DNA from: a virus
IMG/VR virus record: IMGVR_UViG_3300025929_000043
Location: 1 to 28,839 of that record
Direction: 5' to 3' (one strand)
Length of the DNA stretch: 28,839 nucleotides
Part shown: positions 21,658 through 28,839 of the stretch, piece by piece
Position numbering within the stretch: position 1 is the first letter of the stretch
Layout: each line of letters starts with the position of its first letter
The notes under the pieces: generated by a model
Seen by the model: only the letters and a program-made list of their open reading frames with translations
Told to the model about the DNA's origin: nothing
Databases searched by the model: none
Made by a program: the position numbers and the translations under genes

Positions 21658-23196
21658 ATGCCACAAATTAGGCAGTACGAACAACAAGTAAATGCAGCAG
21701 GACCTGCAAATGTGCAACAAGCCAATGCCAGCACTTTCGGTGGTAACGTTGGCGATGCGGTACGTGGTTTTGGTTCTGAAATATCCAATGCAGCAGATGT
21801 TTTGTATAGGCGTGAAGTTCAAAACGATGTGTCAGACGTTGACTCAAAGGTTTCAAACGCAAGAGCAAAATTAACCACCGACTTACTAGATCAAAAGCAA
21901 AAAGGCACTTTAGATGTAGATCAGTTCAAAGCTCATGTTGATGAGACCTTAGATGCCGCAAGCCAGGACATTAAAACAAACGAGGGTCAAAACCTTTTTA
22001 ATCGTCATAAAGCTGCAGCACAATTGGAATTCACTAGATCAGCCATTGAAGGTGCAGCGGATTTAGCTGGTAAAAAAACAGTAGCTAACTATAGAGACGC
22101 TGAGAACGTTGACATAGGAATTTTGGCTAATGATCCCTCTCAGCGAGACACATTACTGGCTAAGCGCAGAGACTGGGTTGATTCTCAGGTGCAGTCAGGA
22201 CTTTTGCAAGCTGATCAAGCTGATAAATTAAAATTAGACGCTAATCAGGTTTATGCAGAAGCTGCAATGAGGGGAACTGCTAGATTCTCTCCAGAGCTTG
22301 CTCAAAAACAATTAGATAATCCATCAGATCCGGTTAACAACCTTCTCGGTGAAACTGGCCGATATAAAATGCAGATTGAAGTTCAGCATTATCAGAACTC
22401 TAAAAATACCACGGTGCTAAAGATGCAAAAAGCTGCAGACGATGCAGCAGCTGCAAAAGCTCAGGAAATCCAAAGTGGATGGTACGACAAATTAGCAAAG
22501 AATCAGCTCTCAGCAGATGAAGTGAATTTTGGTCCTCAAAGTAAAGACGTTGATTGGCAAGATAAAAAGAAATTCATAGACATGATGAGAGCCCGCCAAG
22601 AGGAAGGGCCAGTTAGAGGCGACGGCCCTGGGATGACAACAGCTTTGGCCAATATCTGGAAACCAAACAATGATCCAACTAAAACGGTCCACACCGAAGA
22701 CGATCTCAGGCAGATGTATCTTAATAAGCAGCTTAGCTTTAGCGGATTTCAAAAGGCTCAAGCTGAGTTTGCTAGAAACTCAAGTGGAGCAACTGCTGAA
22801 TTAAACGCATTTAAAAAGTCCAACCTTTGGAAAGATGCCTATAACCAAATAGCAAAACCAAATGCCATGGGAATAGCTGATCCCCAGGGGCTTCATAACT
22901 TTAATATGTGGCAAACAGAAACCATGGACAAAATCCATAATGGTCAAAAAGATGGAAGCTTTAATAATTCTTGGCTCACTGATGAGAAAAACGATAACTA
23001 CCTCGGTAACTTTTCAAAATATCAGCGATCTATGGATGACATCATTAAAGACCAAGCAGCCAGGATTTCAAACACTCATCCCGATACAGGTGAGGAGATG
23101 GTTCAAGTTGTTAATCCATCTGGCGTTAGCGGTAAAATTCCAAAATCAAAATTACAGGAAAAATTAAAAGCTGGTTATAAGCAGGTAGGTAAATAG
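21658..23196 (+). CDS. Internal virion protein, T7 gp15-like
   Basis: 512 residues (T7 gp15 is 747). Almost wholly helical and glutamine/alanine/aspartate-rich: NAADVLYRREVQNDVSDVDSKVSNARAKL (about 42-70), LFNRHKAAAQLEF, and long repeats of alpha-helix to about residue 300. A looser C-terminal part includes NPSGVSGKIPKSKLQ. This pattern and position match the internal core protein C of podoviruses, ejected to form the periplasmic tunnel. ATG after GAGG; its TAG overlaps the GTG of the next gene by one base. Confidence 0.82.
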   Translation: MPQIRQYEQQVNAAGPANVQQANASTFGGNVGDAVRGFGSEISNAADVLYRREVQNDVSDVDSKVSNARAKLTTDLLDQKQKGTLDVDQFKAHVDETLDAASQDIKTNEGQNLFNRHKAAAQLEFTRSAIEGAADLAGKKTVANYRDAENVDIGILANDPSQRDTLLAKRRDWVDSQVQSGLLQADQADKLKLDANQVYAEAAMRGTARFSPELAQKQLDNPSDPVNNLLGETGRYKMQIEVQHYQNSKNTTVLKMQKAADDAAAAKAQEIQSGWYDKLAKNQLSADEVNFGPQSKDVDWQDKKKFIDMMRARQEEGPVRGDGPGMTTALANIWKPNNDPTKTVHTEDDLRQMYLNKQLSFSGFQKAQAEFARNSSGATAELNAFKKSNLWKDAYNQIAKPNAMGIADPQGLHNFNMWQTETMDKIHNGQKDGSFNNSWLTDEKNDNYLGNFSKYQRSMDDIIKDQAARISNTHPDTGEEMVQVVNPSGVSGKIPKSKLQEKLKAGYKQVGK

Positions 23197-26100
23197 TGGC
23201 TGATCCTGATTTCATTCCAGATCAACAGCAGCCACAAGATCCGGACTTTATTCCGGATGCACCTAAAGAGCCAAATCTCTCTGCGCTTAAGTCGTATGTT
23301 GGCGCAAACATCAAAGATCATTTTGCAGCTGGAGATACCGAAGAATCGAAATTAAAAGCACAAGATAAAAAGCAAAGTGCAGCTACAACTGCAAAGGGTT
23401 TTATTGATGCCTTAGAAGCTGGCTACCAAGGCTCTGCCACAGGTCTTGCAATCAGGGGAAAATTGCCAGATATAAATTTACCGGAGCATGCGCCAACAGC
23501 TTATAAAATAGCCTCTCAAATTGGGGGTCTTGCTGATCTCCCTTTGATGGCTGCAGCCGGTGCAGGGGGAGCATTAGCTGGAGGGGCAGCAGGGACGGCA
23601 GAAGCGCCAGTATTGGGGACAGTGAGTGGCGCTGCTGTTGGTGGGGGAGCCGCAGCGTTTGCCGTCCCTGCTGCCATGAGAAAAATATTGGTAGATCACT
23701 ACGAAAAAGGCGACATCATGGATGCCCATGATTTTGCAACTCGTGTGGCTTCAACTTCATGGGAGGCGATCAAAGGTGCAACAGTCGGAGCCGCAACAGC
23801 TCTCACCGGGGGAGCCACTAAGTTTGCAGGACCTTTAGTTCAAGGGGCTTCAGAACTAGCGGCCATGACAACTTCTGCAGCTGCTCTTGAAGGCCATCTT
23901 CCAGAGCCTTCTGATTTTGTGGCAGGCGCGGTGGTTATTGGTGGGCTTCACGGAGTAGGAGTTCTTAAGCCAAAGCTTTCAAACATCTATGCGGCCACAG
24001 GGGAGTTGCCTTCAGAGATTGCTAAAAAAGCTGAAGTGGATGTGAATTTAAAACAAGATTTAATTGCTGGTAATTTAAACGAGCCAATCCCTCCAGTTAA
24101 AATTGGAGAAGATAATAAATCTCTGGTTTCAGAACCCGTCACTCCAAAGGACTTACAACCAAAAACACCTGCCATATTAGAAAAAGACACTCTTCCTCGC
24201 ACTGAAGATGAAAAGGCCATTCTTTCAAAAATAGGTGAAAGCGCTGAAGTTCCAGGTTCAACACTTAAAGAAAAGTGGCAAGACTGGTATCAAAAAAACA
24301 TAGATAAAAATTCGCCTCTTAAATACGCCATTCAAGAGGCTGAAGCTAGGGGCGCTGAGATTGCTCCGGATAAAGATGCCTTCCAAGCAGCCACTCGCTT
24401 TGCCGCTTACCAAGATCGAGTGGGATCTTTTTACGAATATGGAACCCGTGACTTTGACACTGGAAAAGTAAACGGTGAGGGTCTTAATCAGATCTATGCT
24501 GACATCCCTAATAAAGACATGAACGGCTTTCGCGCTTACGGTATGGCTGCTCGGGGATTAGAACTTCATGAGCGTGGAATTAAACCGTGGGCTGATTTTG
24601 ATCCGGAACAAGCAAAGAGAGTTGTCGATGCAGGAGCAGATAAATACGAGGCCATAAATCAGCGCCGAGTTGATTTTAAAAACAGAGTTTTAGATTACGT
24701 TCAAAAGTCTGGCCTTATTGATGAAGATGCCAAGCAAAGAATGATGGATGCTAACACCAAGGCATTTCCGTTTCACAGAGTCCAAGAGCCAGACGTATTC
24801 ACAGGTTCAAAATCCGGTGGGGCCATACTTAAAAAGATCTATGGCTCGGACAAATTAATTTTAGATCCAGTTCTTTCAGACTACCAAGACACCGCGCTCA
24901 TGATCAAAAGTGCCATGGTCAATGACGTTAGAAATACATTTTACGAAAACATGAAGGCTGGAAACTTGGTGGATGAGGGCGAAGGAAATCCTGATGCCTA
25001 CCTAAAAAAAGTCCCAGTGGACATGAAAGCCATTTCTGTAGGCTCTGATGAATTATCAGCGGCACTAGCTAAACAAGGAATAGATTTAAAGGCAGATGAC
25101 ATCAATGTATTTAGACCCGAGCACGGTGTTCTAGCAGACAACCAGATTGCCTTTAAGGTGGACGGAAAACGAGTGGTCTATGAGGGACCCCCTGGCGTCA
25201 TTGAGTCGTTAAAAGCCCTCGATGGCGACGGGGCTGCCATGGGCATTTGGACAAAGTTTATGGCAGGCTTTGCCAAAATGGAGAGAATCGGAAACACCTC
25301 TTCTCCAACTTTTGGCTTTTCTCACTTTTTTAGATCAGCAGCAATGAGCGGAGTCTATTCAAAGACTGGCCAAATTCCATTCTTTGATGCAGCTAAAGTT
25401 ATTCCCGACATCATTAATAAATCAGAGCTTTATAGAGACGCTGAGTATCAAGGGGCTTTTTCAAAAGTGTTTGAGCCCATTAATAATCAATTCATGGAAA
25501 AAAGCATTGAGTCAGCAGGCATTGAAACTAACTTTGCTCAGAAAGCTTGGAACGTAGTTAAGCATCCTCTAGATGCAGCAGAAGCTTGGATCAAACTCAC
25601 GGATAGCGCATCTCGTTTGGCTGAATATAAAGGAGCCATCGAGCAAGGTAAATCTCCTGAAGAGGCCGCATCTTTAGCTCGCTCTGTTGTAGTTGATTAT
25701 CAAAAAGTAGGTTTGGAAAAATCAGCCATCAGGCAAACAACTGCTTTTATCGGTGTTCATATAAACTCAATGGATCGATTGCGCCTTGCTTTTGTTGAAG
25801 ATCCAAAAAGCACTATCGCTCGTTTAGGCGTGATCTCTGGAATTTCAGCAGCACTATGGGCAGTGAATAAAGACGATGAGGCTATTAACTCTCTCCCGTC
25901 TTGGCAAAAAGGTTTATTTTGGAATGTGAATTTGTCCCGTGCTACTCAAGGGGCAGCTTATAATCCAAAAGATGCAACTATTTTAAGACTTCCAAAACCT
26001 TGGGCTGCAGGGATTGCTTTCGGAACAGGAGTGGAAGTGGCTTTGGATTTAGCTTTTAAACATAGCCAAAGCGCTGGTTCTGATTTTGCCAAAACTCTTT

Positions 26101-26837
26101 TGGGATCAGTGGTTCCGATGCCTATCCCAAATATGGTGGCTCCAATGATCGATCAAGCCGCTAATAAACAATTCACAAGTGGAAGGCCTCTAGTCTCTGC
26201 AGATAAAGAGCGCTTACTACCTGAACTTCGTTATGAGCAGTACACATCAGAAACCGCAAAGCAATTAGCTAAAGTCATAGGATATGTGCCTCTTGTAAAA
26301 GACATTGGCCCAAGTGCTGATCCATTGGCATCTCCCACAGTTGTTGAAAACTATGTCAGGGGATGGACTGGAACCATGGGGGGCTTAGCATTAAAGATTT
26401 CAGATGCAGGCCTACGTGCTGCGGGGATTGGTAACCAACACACAAAACCTGAAGAGAGCATTGCTGATTATCCGTTCTTTGATTCTTTTGTATCTAGATA
26501 TCCTTCAATGAAAAATCAAAACCTCACTGACTTTTATGCCAATAAAAAAGCTGCTGATGAAGTTATGAACTCATTAAAGATGTCCGGGAAACAAGCAGAC
26601 CTTGATACCTATAATAGAATTAATAGCCAACATACCGAATTAAATTTAGACGGGATTGGAAATGCTATTGGAAAAGCAAAGCAAACTCTGGACGCTGTTC
26701 AATTTAGATCAGACATCCCGCCAGTAGAAAAACGTCAACTCATGGACACTTTGATTTATCAAATAGGCTCTATGGCCAAGATGGGAAACAGCATGGCAGA
26801 TGAATATAAAAAAGCTGCCAAAGTGAAGGGGAACTAA
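23196..26837 (+). CDS. Large internal/ejection polyvalent protein (gp16-like position)
   Basis: 1213 residues from GTG 23196. Begins with two copies of DPDFIPD, then an alanine/glycine-rich hydrophobic segment (about 108-235, with GAGGALAGGAAG), suited to membrane interaction. The middle (about 380-700) is mixed alpha/beta. The region about 795-880, with LTDSASRLAEYKGAIEQGKSPEEAA and TTAFIGVHINSMDRL, fits the large polyvalent protein-associated domain 38 (LPD38). Such proteins are known or predicted to be injected with phage DNA. No lysozyme or transglycosylase motif like that of T7 gp16 was seen. It lies where gp16 lies in T7-like genomes, between gp15-like and fibre genes. Role: DNA ejection, possibly with effector parts. 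Confidence 0.82.
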   Translation: MADPDFIPDQQQPQDPDFIPDAPKEPNLSALKSYVGANIKDHFAAGDTEESKLKAQDKKQSAATTAKGFIDALEAGYQGSATGLAIRGKLPDINLPEHAPTAYKIASQIGGLADLPLMAAAGAGGALAGGAAGTAEAPVLGTVSGAAVGGGAAAFAVPAAMRKILVDHYEKGDIMDAHDFATRVASTSWEAIKGATVGAATALTGGATKFAGPLVQGASELAAMTTSAAALEGHLPEPSDFVAGAVVIGGLHGVGVLKPKLSNIYAATGELPSEIAKKAEVDVNLKQDLIAGNLNEPIPPVKIGEDNKSLVSEPVTPKDLQPKTPAILEKDTLPRTEDEKAILSKIGESAEVPGSTLKEKWQDWYQKNIDKNSPLKYAIQEAEARGAEIAPDKDAFQAATRFAAYQDRVGSFYEYGTRDFDTGKVNGEGLNQIYADIPNKDMNGFRAYGMAARGLELHERGIKPWADFDPEQAKRVVDAGADKYEAINQRRVDFKNRVLDYVQKSGLIDEDAKQRMMDANTKAFPFHRVQEPDVFTGSKSGGAILKKIYGSDKLILDPVLSDYQDTALMIKSAMVNDVRNTFYENMKAGNLVDEGEGNPDAYLKKVPVDMKAISVGSDELSAALAKQGIDLKADDINVFRPEHGVLADNQIAFKVDGKRVVYEGPPGVIESLKALDGDGAAMGIWTKFMAGFAKMERIGNTSSPTFGFSHFFRSAAMSGVYSKTGQIPFFDAAKVIPDIINKSELYRDAEYQGAFSKVFEPINNQFMEKSIESAGIETNFAQKAWNVVKHPLDAAEAWIKLTDSASRLAEYKGAIEQGKSPEEAASLARSVVVDYQKVGLEKSAIRQTTAFIGVHINSMDRLRLAFVEDPKSTIARLGVISGISAALWAVNKDDEAINSLPSWQKGLFWNVNLSRATQGAAYNPKDATILRLPKPWAAGIAFGTGVEVALDLAFKHSQSAGSDFAKTLLGSVVPMPIPNMVAPMIDQAANKQFTSGRPLVSADKERLLPELRYEQYTSETAKQLAKVIGYVPLVKDIGPSADPLASPTVVENYVRGWTGTMGGLALKISDAGLRAAGIGNQHTKPEESIADYPFFDSFVSRYPSMKNQNLTDFYANKKAADEVMNSLKMSGKQADLDTYNRINSQHTELNLDGIGNAIGKAKQTLDAVQFRSDIPPVEKRQLMDTLIYQIGSMAKMGNSMADEYKKAAKVKGN

Positions 26838-26838
26838 G

Positions 26839-28236
26839 ATGTCAGTTGAATCAGAAATCATAAGAGTCCAGTACGCCGGTAACGGCACGACGACTAATTT
26901 CTCATTTCCATATGCTTTTTTAGATGCCACAGATCTTGATGTCTACCTTGTAGATTCAAGCGGGGTAGGGACCTTTCAAACCTTTGTAAGTCAATATGAT
27001 GTCATAGGTGCTTACGATCCACTGACACTTGACTACACAGATTTCAGCGCTGGAGCGTCTGTTAATTTTGTAACGGCTCCTAGTGGCGCTTACACAGTTG
27101 TGATTTTACGAAATAATCCAACCAATCAAGACACTTCACTTTCCGGAAGCTCTGCTTATGTGGGTTCAGTCTTGGAATATGCTTTAGACAAACTTGCCAT
27201 GATGGTTCAGTTTTTAACTGAGAGATCCTCAAGGTCCATAAGACTTGCTGACTACGATCCCGTAACTACTTTTGATATGACTCTTCCGCATGATGAGTTG
27301 CAAGCTTCAAGCTTGATCTCAATTAATGCTGCAGGTACAGGACTTGAATCTACTTTGATTTCTGGATTACTTGCTCAAGCACAATCTGGAACTGTAACTC
27401 CGCTTCCCGCAAGTAAAGCCGTAGTGAGTGACAGTGCTGGAGCATTAGATGTCTCTGCTACAACTTCCACTGAATTAGGATACGTATCCGGAGTTACTTC
27501 AGCAATCCAAACACAGTTAAACGGAAAACAAGCAACTCTTACTTTGCCACTTTCAATTGCAAACGGTGGATCCGGTGCAGCCACAAAAGCTGCAGCTTTT
27601 GATGCACTCCAACCCATGACAACTTCCGGAGATATTATTTACGGCGGCGCAAGTGGGACGGGGACTCGTCTTGCAAAAGGATCAGATGGCCAAGTCCTAA
27701 CTCTGGCTTCTGGAGTTCCGTCTTGGGCTGCAGCTTCTGGATCTGTTGCAATCGCTGCGCTGTTGAACAGTAGAGTTACTGGATCTGCGCCCACAACGCT
27801 TGGACAATACAGATCGTATTTAAGAACAGGTGGAACGGTAACGTTAACAGAAACTAACGGCGCTCCCACTGCTGCGCCAAGTTCAGCTGATGGGATTGCA
27901 CTTTATGCTGACGGAAGCGGTGCGACTGGCTCAACCAGTAATCACCCGATAGCTTATGACATATTTATAGGTGCAAATAAAAAATGGACTCTTCGGGCAT
28001 TCGCAACCTCTTCCAGGGCTGGAATTATAGACATTTCGCCAGGGTACGGGGGTGTCAACGGCGCCACTGGTATAGCAGCACAGTATGGGTATCATACAGG
28101 TTATAACCCGACGACTGGAATTTTTAAAATATGGGCACTAGCCGAGGCAAATTCAGATGGCCATTTTGTCGGTAAAACGGATGCTTATGGCGCGGCCACC
28201 ACGGGGTTTTTCGACCTCTATGTGTCGGATATTTAA
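26839..28236 (+). CDS. Tail fibre protein, T7 gp17-like N-terminus
   Basis: 465 residues. Residues 1-135 (IIRVQYAGNGTTTNFSFPYAFLD, VILRNNPTNQDTSL, ALDKLAMMVQFLTERSSRSIRL) form the T7 tail-fibre N-terminal domain that plugs into the gp11/gp12 interface. The middle holds the common fibre segment SIANGGSGAATKAAAFDAL and GDIIYGGASGTGTRLAKGSDGQVLTLASGVPSWAA, a beta-repeat shaft. The C-terminus (about 330-465) is a distinct glycine-rich receptor-binding domain. No chaperone gene or depolymerase motif is visible. Two bases after the previous stop, ATG with GGGG upstream. Confidence 0.9.
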   Translation: MSVESEIIRVQYAGNGTTTNFSFPYAFLDATDLDVYLVDSSGVGTFQTFVSQYDVIGAYDPLTLDYTDFSAGASVNFVTAPSGAYTVVILRNNPTNQDTSLSGSSAYVGSVLEYALDKLAMMVQFLTERSSRSIRLADYDPVTTFDMTLPHDELQASSLISINAAGTGLESTLISGLLAQAQSGTVTPLPASKAVVSDSAGALDVSATTSTELGYVSGVTSAIQTQLNGKQATLTLPLSIANGGSGAATKAAAFDALQPMTTSGDIIYGGASGTGTRLAKGSDGQVLTLASGVPSWAAASGSVAIAALLNSRVTGSAPTTLGQYRSYLRTGGTVTLTETNGAPTAAPSSADGIALYADGSGATGSTSNHPIAYDIFIGANKKWTLRAFATSSRAGIIDISPGYGGVNGATGIAAQYGYHTGYNPTTGIFKIWALAEANSDGHFVGKTDAYGAATTGFFDLYVSDI

Positions 28237-28653
28237 ATGACCCAACTCTTTCATGACGGTCCATTCTGGGTTTTTATGACAACTCTGGTAGGAGCGATCA
28301 GATGGCTTGTGAAGGTCATCTACGTTTACAAAATGAAGCACACTATTTTCAAAAATCAAATGGAGATGAAAGTCGTAGATACCTTAAAAAAGGTTGTTGA
28401 AGACATTAAGCCAATGATCGAGCGCCATGAAGCATCTATCGGAAAGCTTGAGGTCTCAATCCAAAACATGGCCGTTATTTATTCCAACATGACTGAGATG
28501 ATGGCTTCACTTCAAAAAAACTACGAAGCTTTTGAGTCAAGGATGTCAAAGGTTTCAGAAGGTGCAAACATCGTCATGGATAGAGTCAGAGCCATGGAAA
28601 CTGAAATCATTAATTTCAAAAATGGGAATATTTTTATCAGGACTAAGAAATGA
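28237..28653 (+). CDS. Membrane-anchored coiled-coil protein (possible inner-membrane spanin)
   Basis: 138 residues. Residues about 9-31 (PFWVFMTTLVGAIRWLVKVIYVY) form a hydrophobic N-terminal segment with two internal basic residues. The rest (about 38-135) is a charged coiled coil (LKKVVEDIKPMIERHEASIGKL, ...). One membrane anchor plus a periplasmic coiled coil is the design of Rz-like spanins, and the place after the fibre gene suits a lysis cassette. No proline-rich outer-membrane partner is seen. A small structural protein is the alternative. ATG follows the fibre TAA directly; ATGA overlaps the next gene. Confidence 0.68.
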   Translation: MTQLFHDGPFWVFMTTLVGAIRWLVKVIYVYKMKHTIFKNQMEMKVVDTLKKVVEDIKPMIERHEASIGKLEVSIQNMAVIYSNMTEMMASLQKNYEAFESRMSKVSEGANIVMDRVRAMETEIINFKNGNIFIRTKK

Positions 28654-28839
28654 AAAATTTAAAGCATCCTAAAAACTGGCTGCCATTTTCTGTTCTAATG
28701 GTCGCAGGGGCTTTGGCCGTTAATCCCGATCACTGGCAAATGCAGATCATGTTCGGAGAAATGGCTCTTTCGTTTTGGCTAGGGTATGAAATCATCAAAC
28801 GCGTAGCACTACTTCCAGCCATCGCTTTTTGGTACGTCA
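28650..28839 (+). CDS. Membrane protein, holin-like (3' end cut by window)
   Basis: 63 codons visible. Three hydrophobic stretches: about 11-24 (WLPFSVLMVAGALAV), 34-48 (MFGEMALSFWLGYEI) and 52-63 (VALLPAIAFWYV, still open at the edge). Short multi-pass membrane proteins encoded beside a coiled-coil membrane gene are commonly holins, which form lesions in the inner membrane to let endolysin out. That role is inferred; the endolysin would lie beyond the window. ATG in an ATGA overlap with the preceding gene. Confidence 0.6.
   Translation, partial: MKNLKHPKNWLPFSVLMVAGALAVNPDHWQMQIMFGEMALSFWLGYEIIKRVALLPAIAFWYV

Noticed and set aside
1-28839. CRISPR array, insertion sequence, integrase or toxin-antitoxin pair
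   Set aside because: No spaced identical repeats of 25-40 bp, no transposase or recombinase motif, and no recognisable toxin or antitoxin in either strand.

Overview
The window is a stretch of a tailed-phage genome with short-tail (podovirus, T7-like) morphology. It could be a free phage or a prophage; no integrase, attachment site or host gene is visible. The evidence is the continuous packaging/capsid/tail/ejection block from about 5.98 kb to the right end, with a T7 gp8-like portal, gp11/gp12-like tail tube and nozzle proteins, a set of internal ejection proteins and a T7 gp17-like fibre N-terminus. No T7-type RNA polymerase is present, and two sigma70-like promoters (TTGACG -35 boxes, 17-bp spacers) are visible, so transcription probably depends on the host. 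Strong purine-rich ribosome sites and the sigma70-like promoters suggest a bacterial host of moderate-to-low GC. The host cannot be named from this sequence.

Left part, minus strand (1-3800): a DNA-metabolism operon, transcribed right to left. It holds a RuvC-like resolvase, a small unknown gene that seems to start at ATT, a phage ABA-sandwich protein, an SNF2-type helicase/translocase, an unknown protein and a Cas4/AddB-like PD-(D/E)XK nuclease with four putative Fe-S cysteines. The genes are tightly packed and partly overlapping. They look like a recombination and replication-repair module.

Centre (3801-5975): about 920 bp without a convincing gene lie between the resolvase and a second minus-strand operon of very small genes. 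This space starts with a cluster of AGTGGGCAT repeats (six direct, two inverted), followed by a plus-strand sequence rich in possible helices and pseudoknots that ends in a good intrinsic terminator at about 4731. I propose a large structured non-coding RNA here. The small-gene operon (5848 to 4726) has its own promoter. Three of its genes carry the same kind of stem-loop immediately before the Shine-Dalgarno, with compensated stem changes. One gene appears to need a -1 frameshift at U UUA AAA.

Right part, plus strand (6003-28839): small terminase, an AT-rich gap, large terminase, portal, a Bbp19-like protein (probable ATT or ATA start), scaffold, a promoter plus a strongly folded leader, major capsid protein, two paralogous virion proteins, small virion proteins, a large beta-rich virion protein, gp11-like and gp12-like tail proteins, two GNAT-fold proteins, three ejection proteins (the last a 1213-residue polyvalent protein), a tail fibre, and the start of a probable lysis/membrane cassette cut by the window edge. 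The order follows virion assembly: packaging, head, tail, ejection proteins, fibre, lysis.
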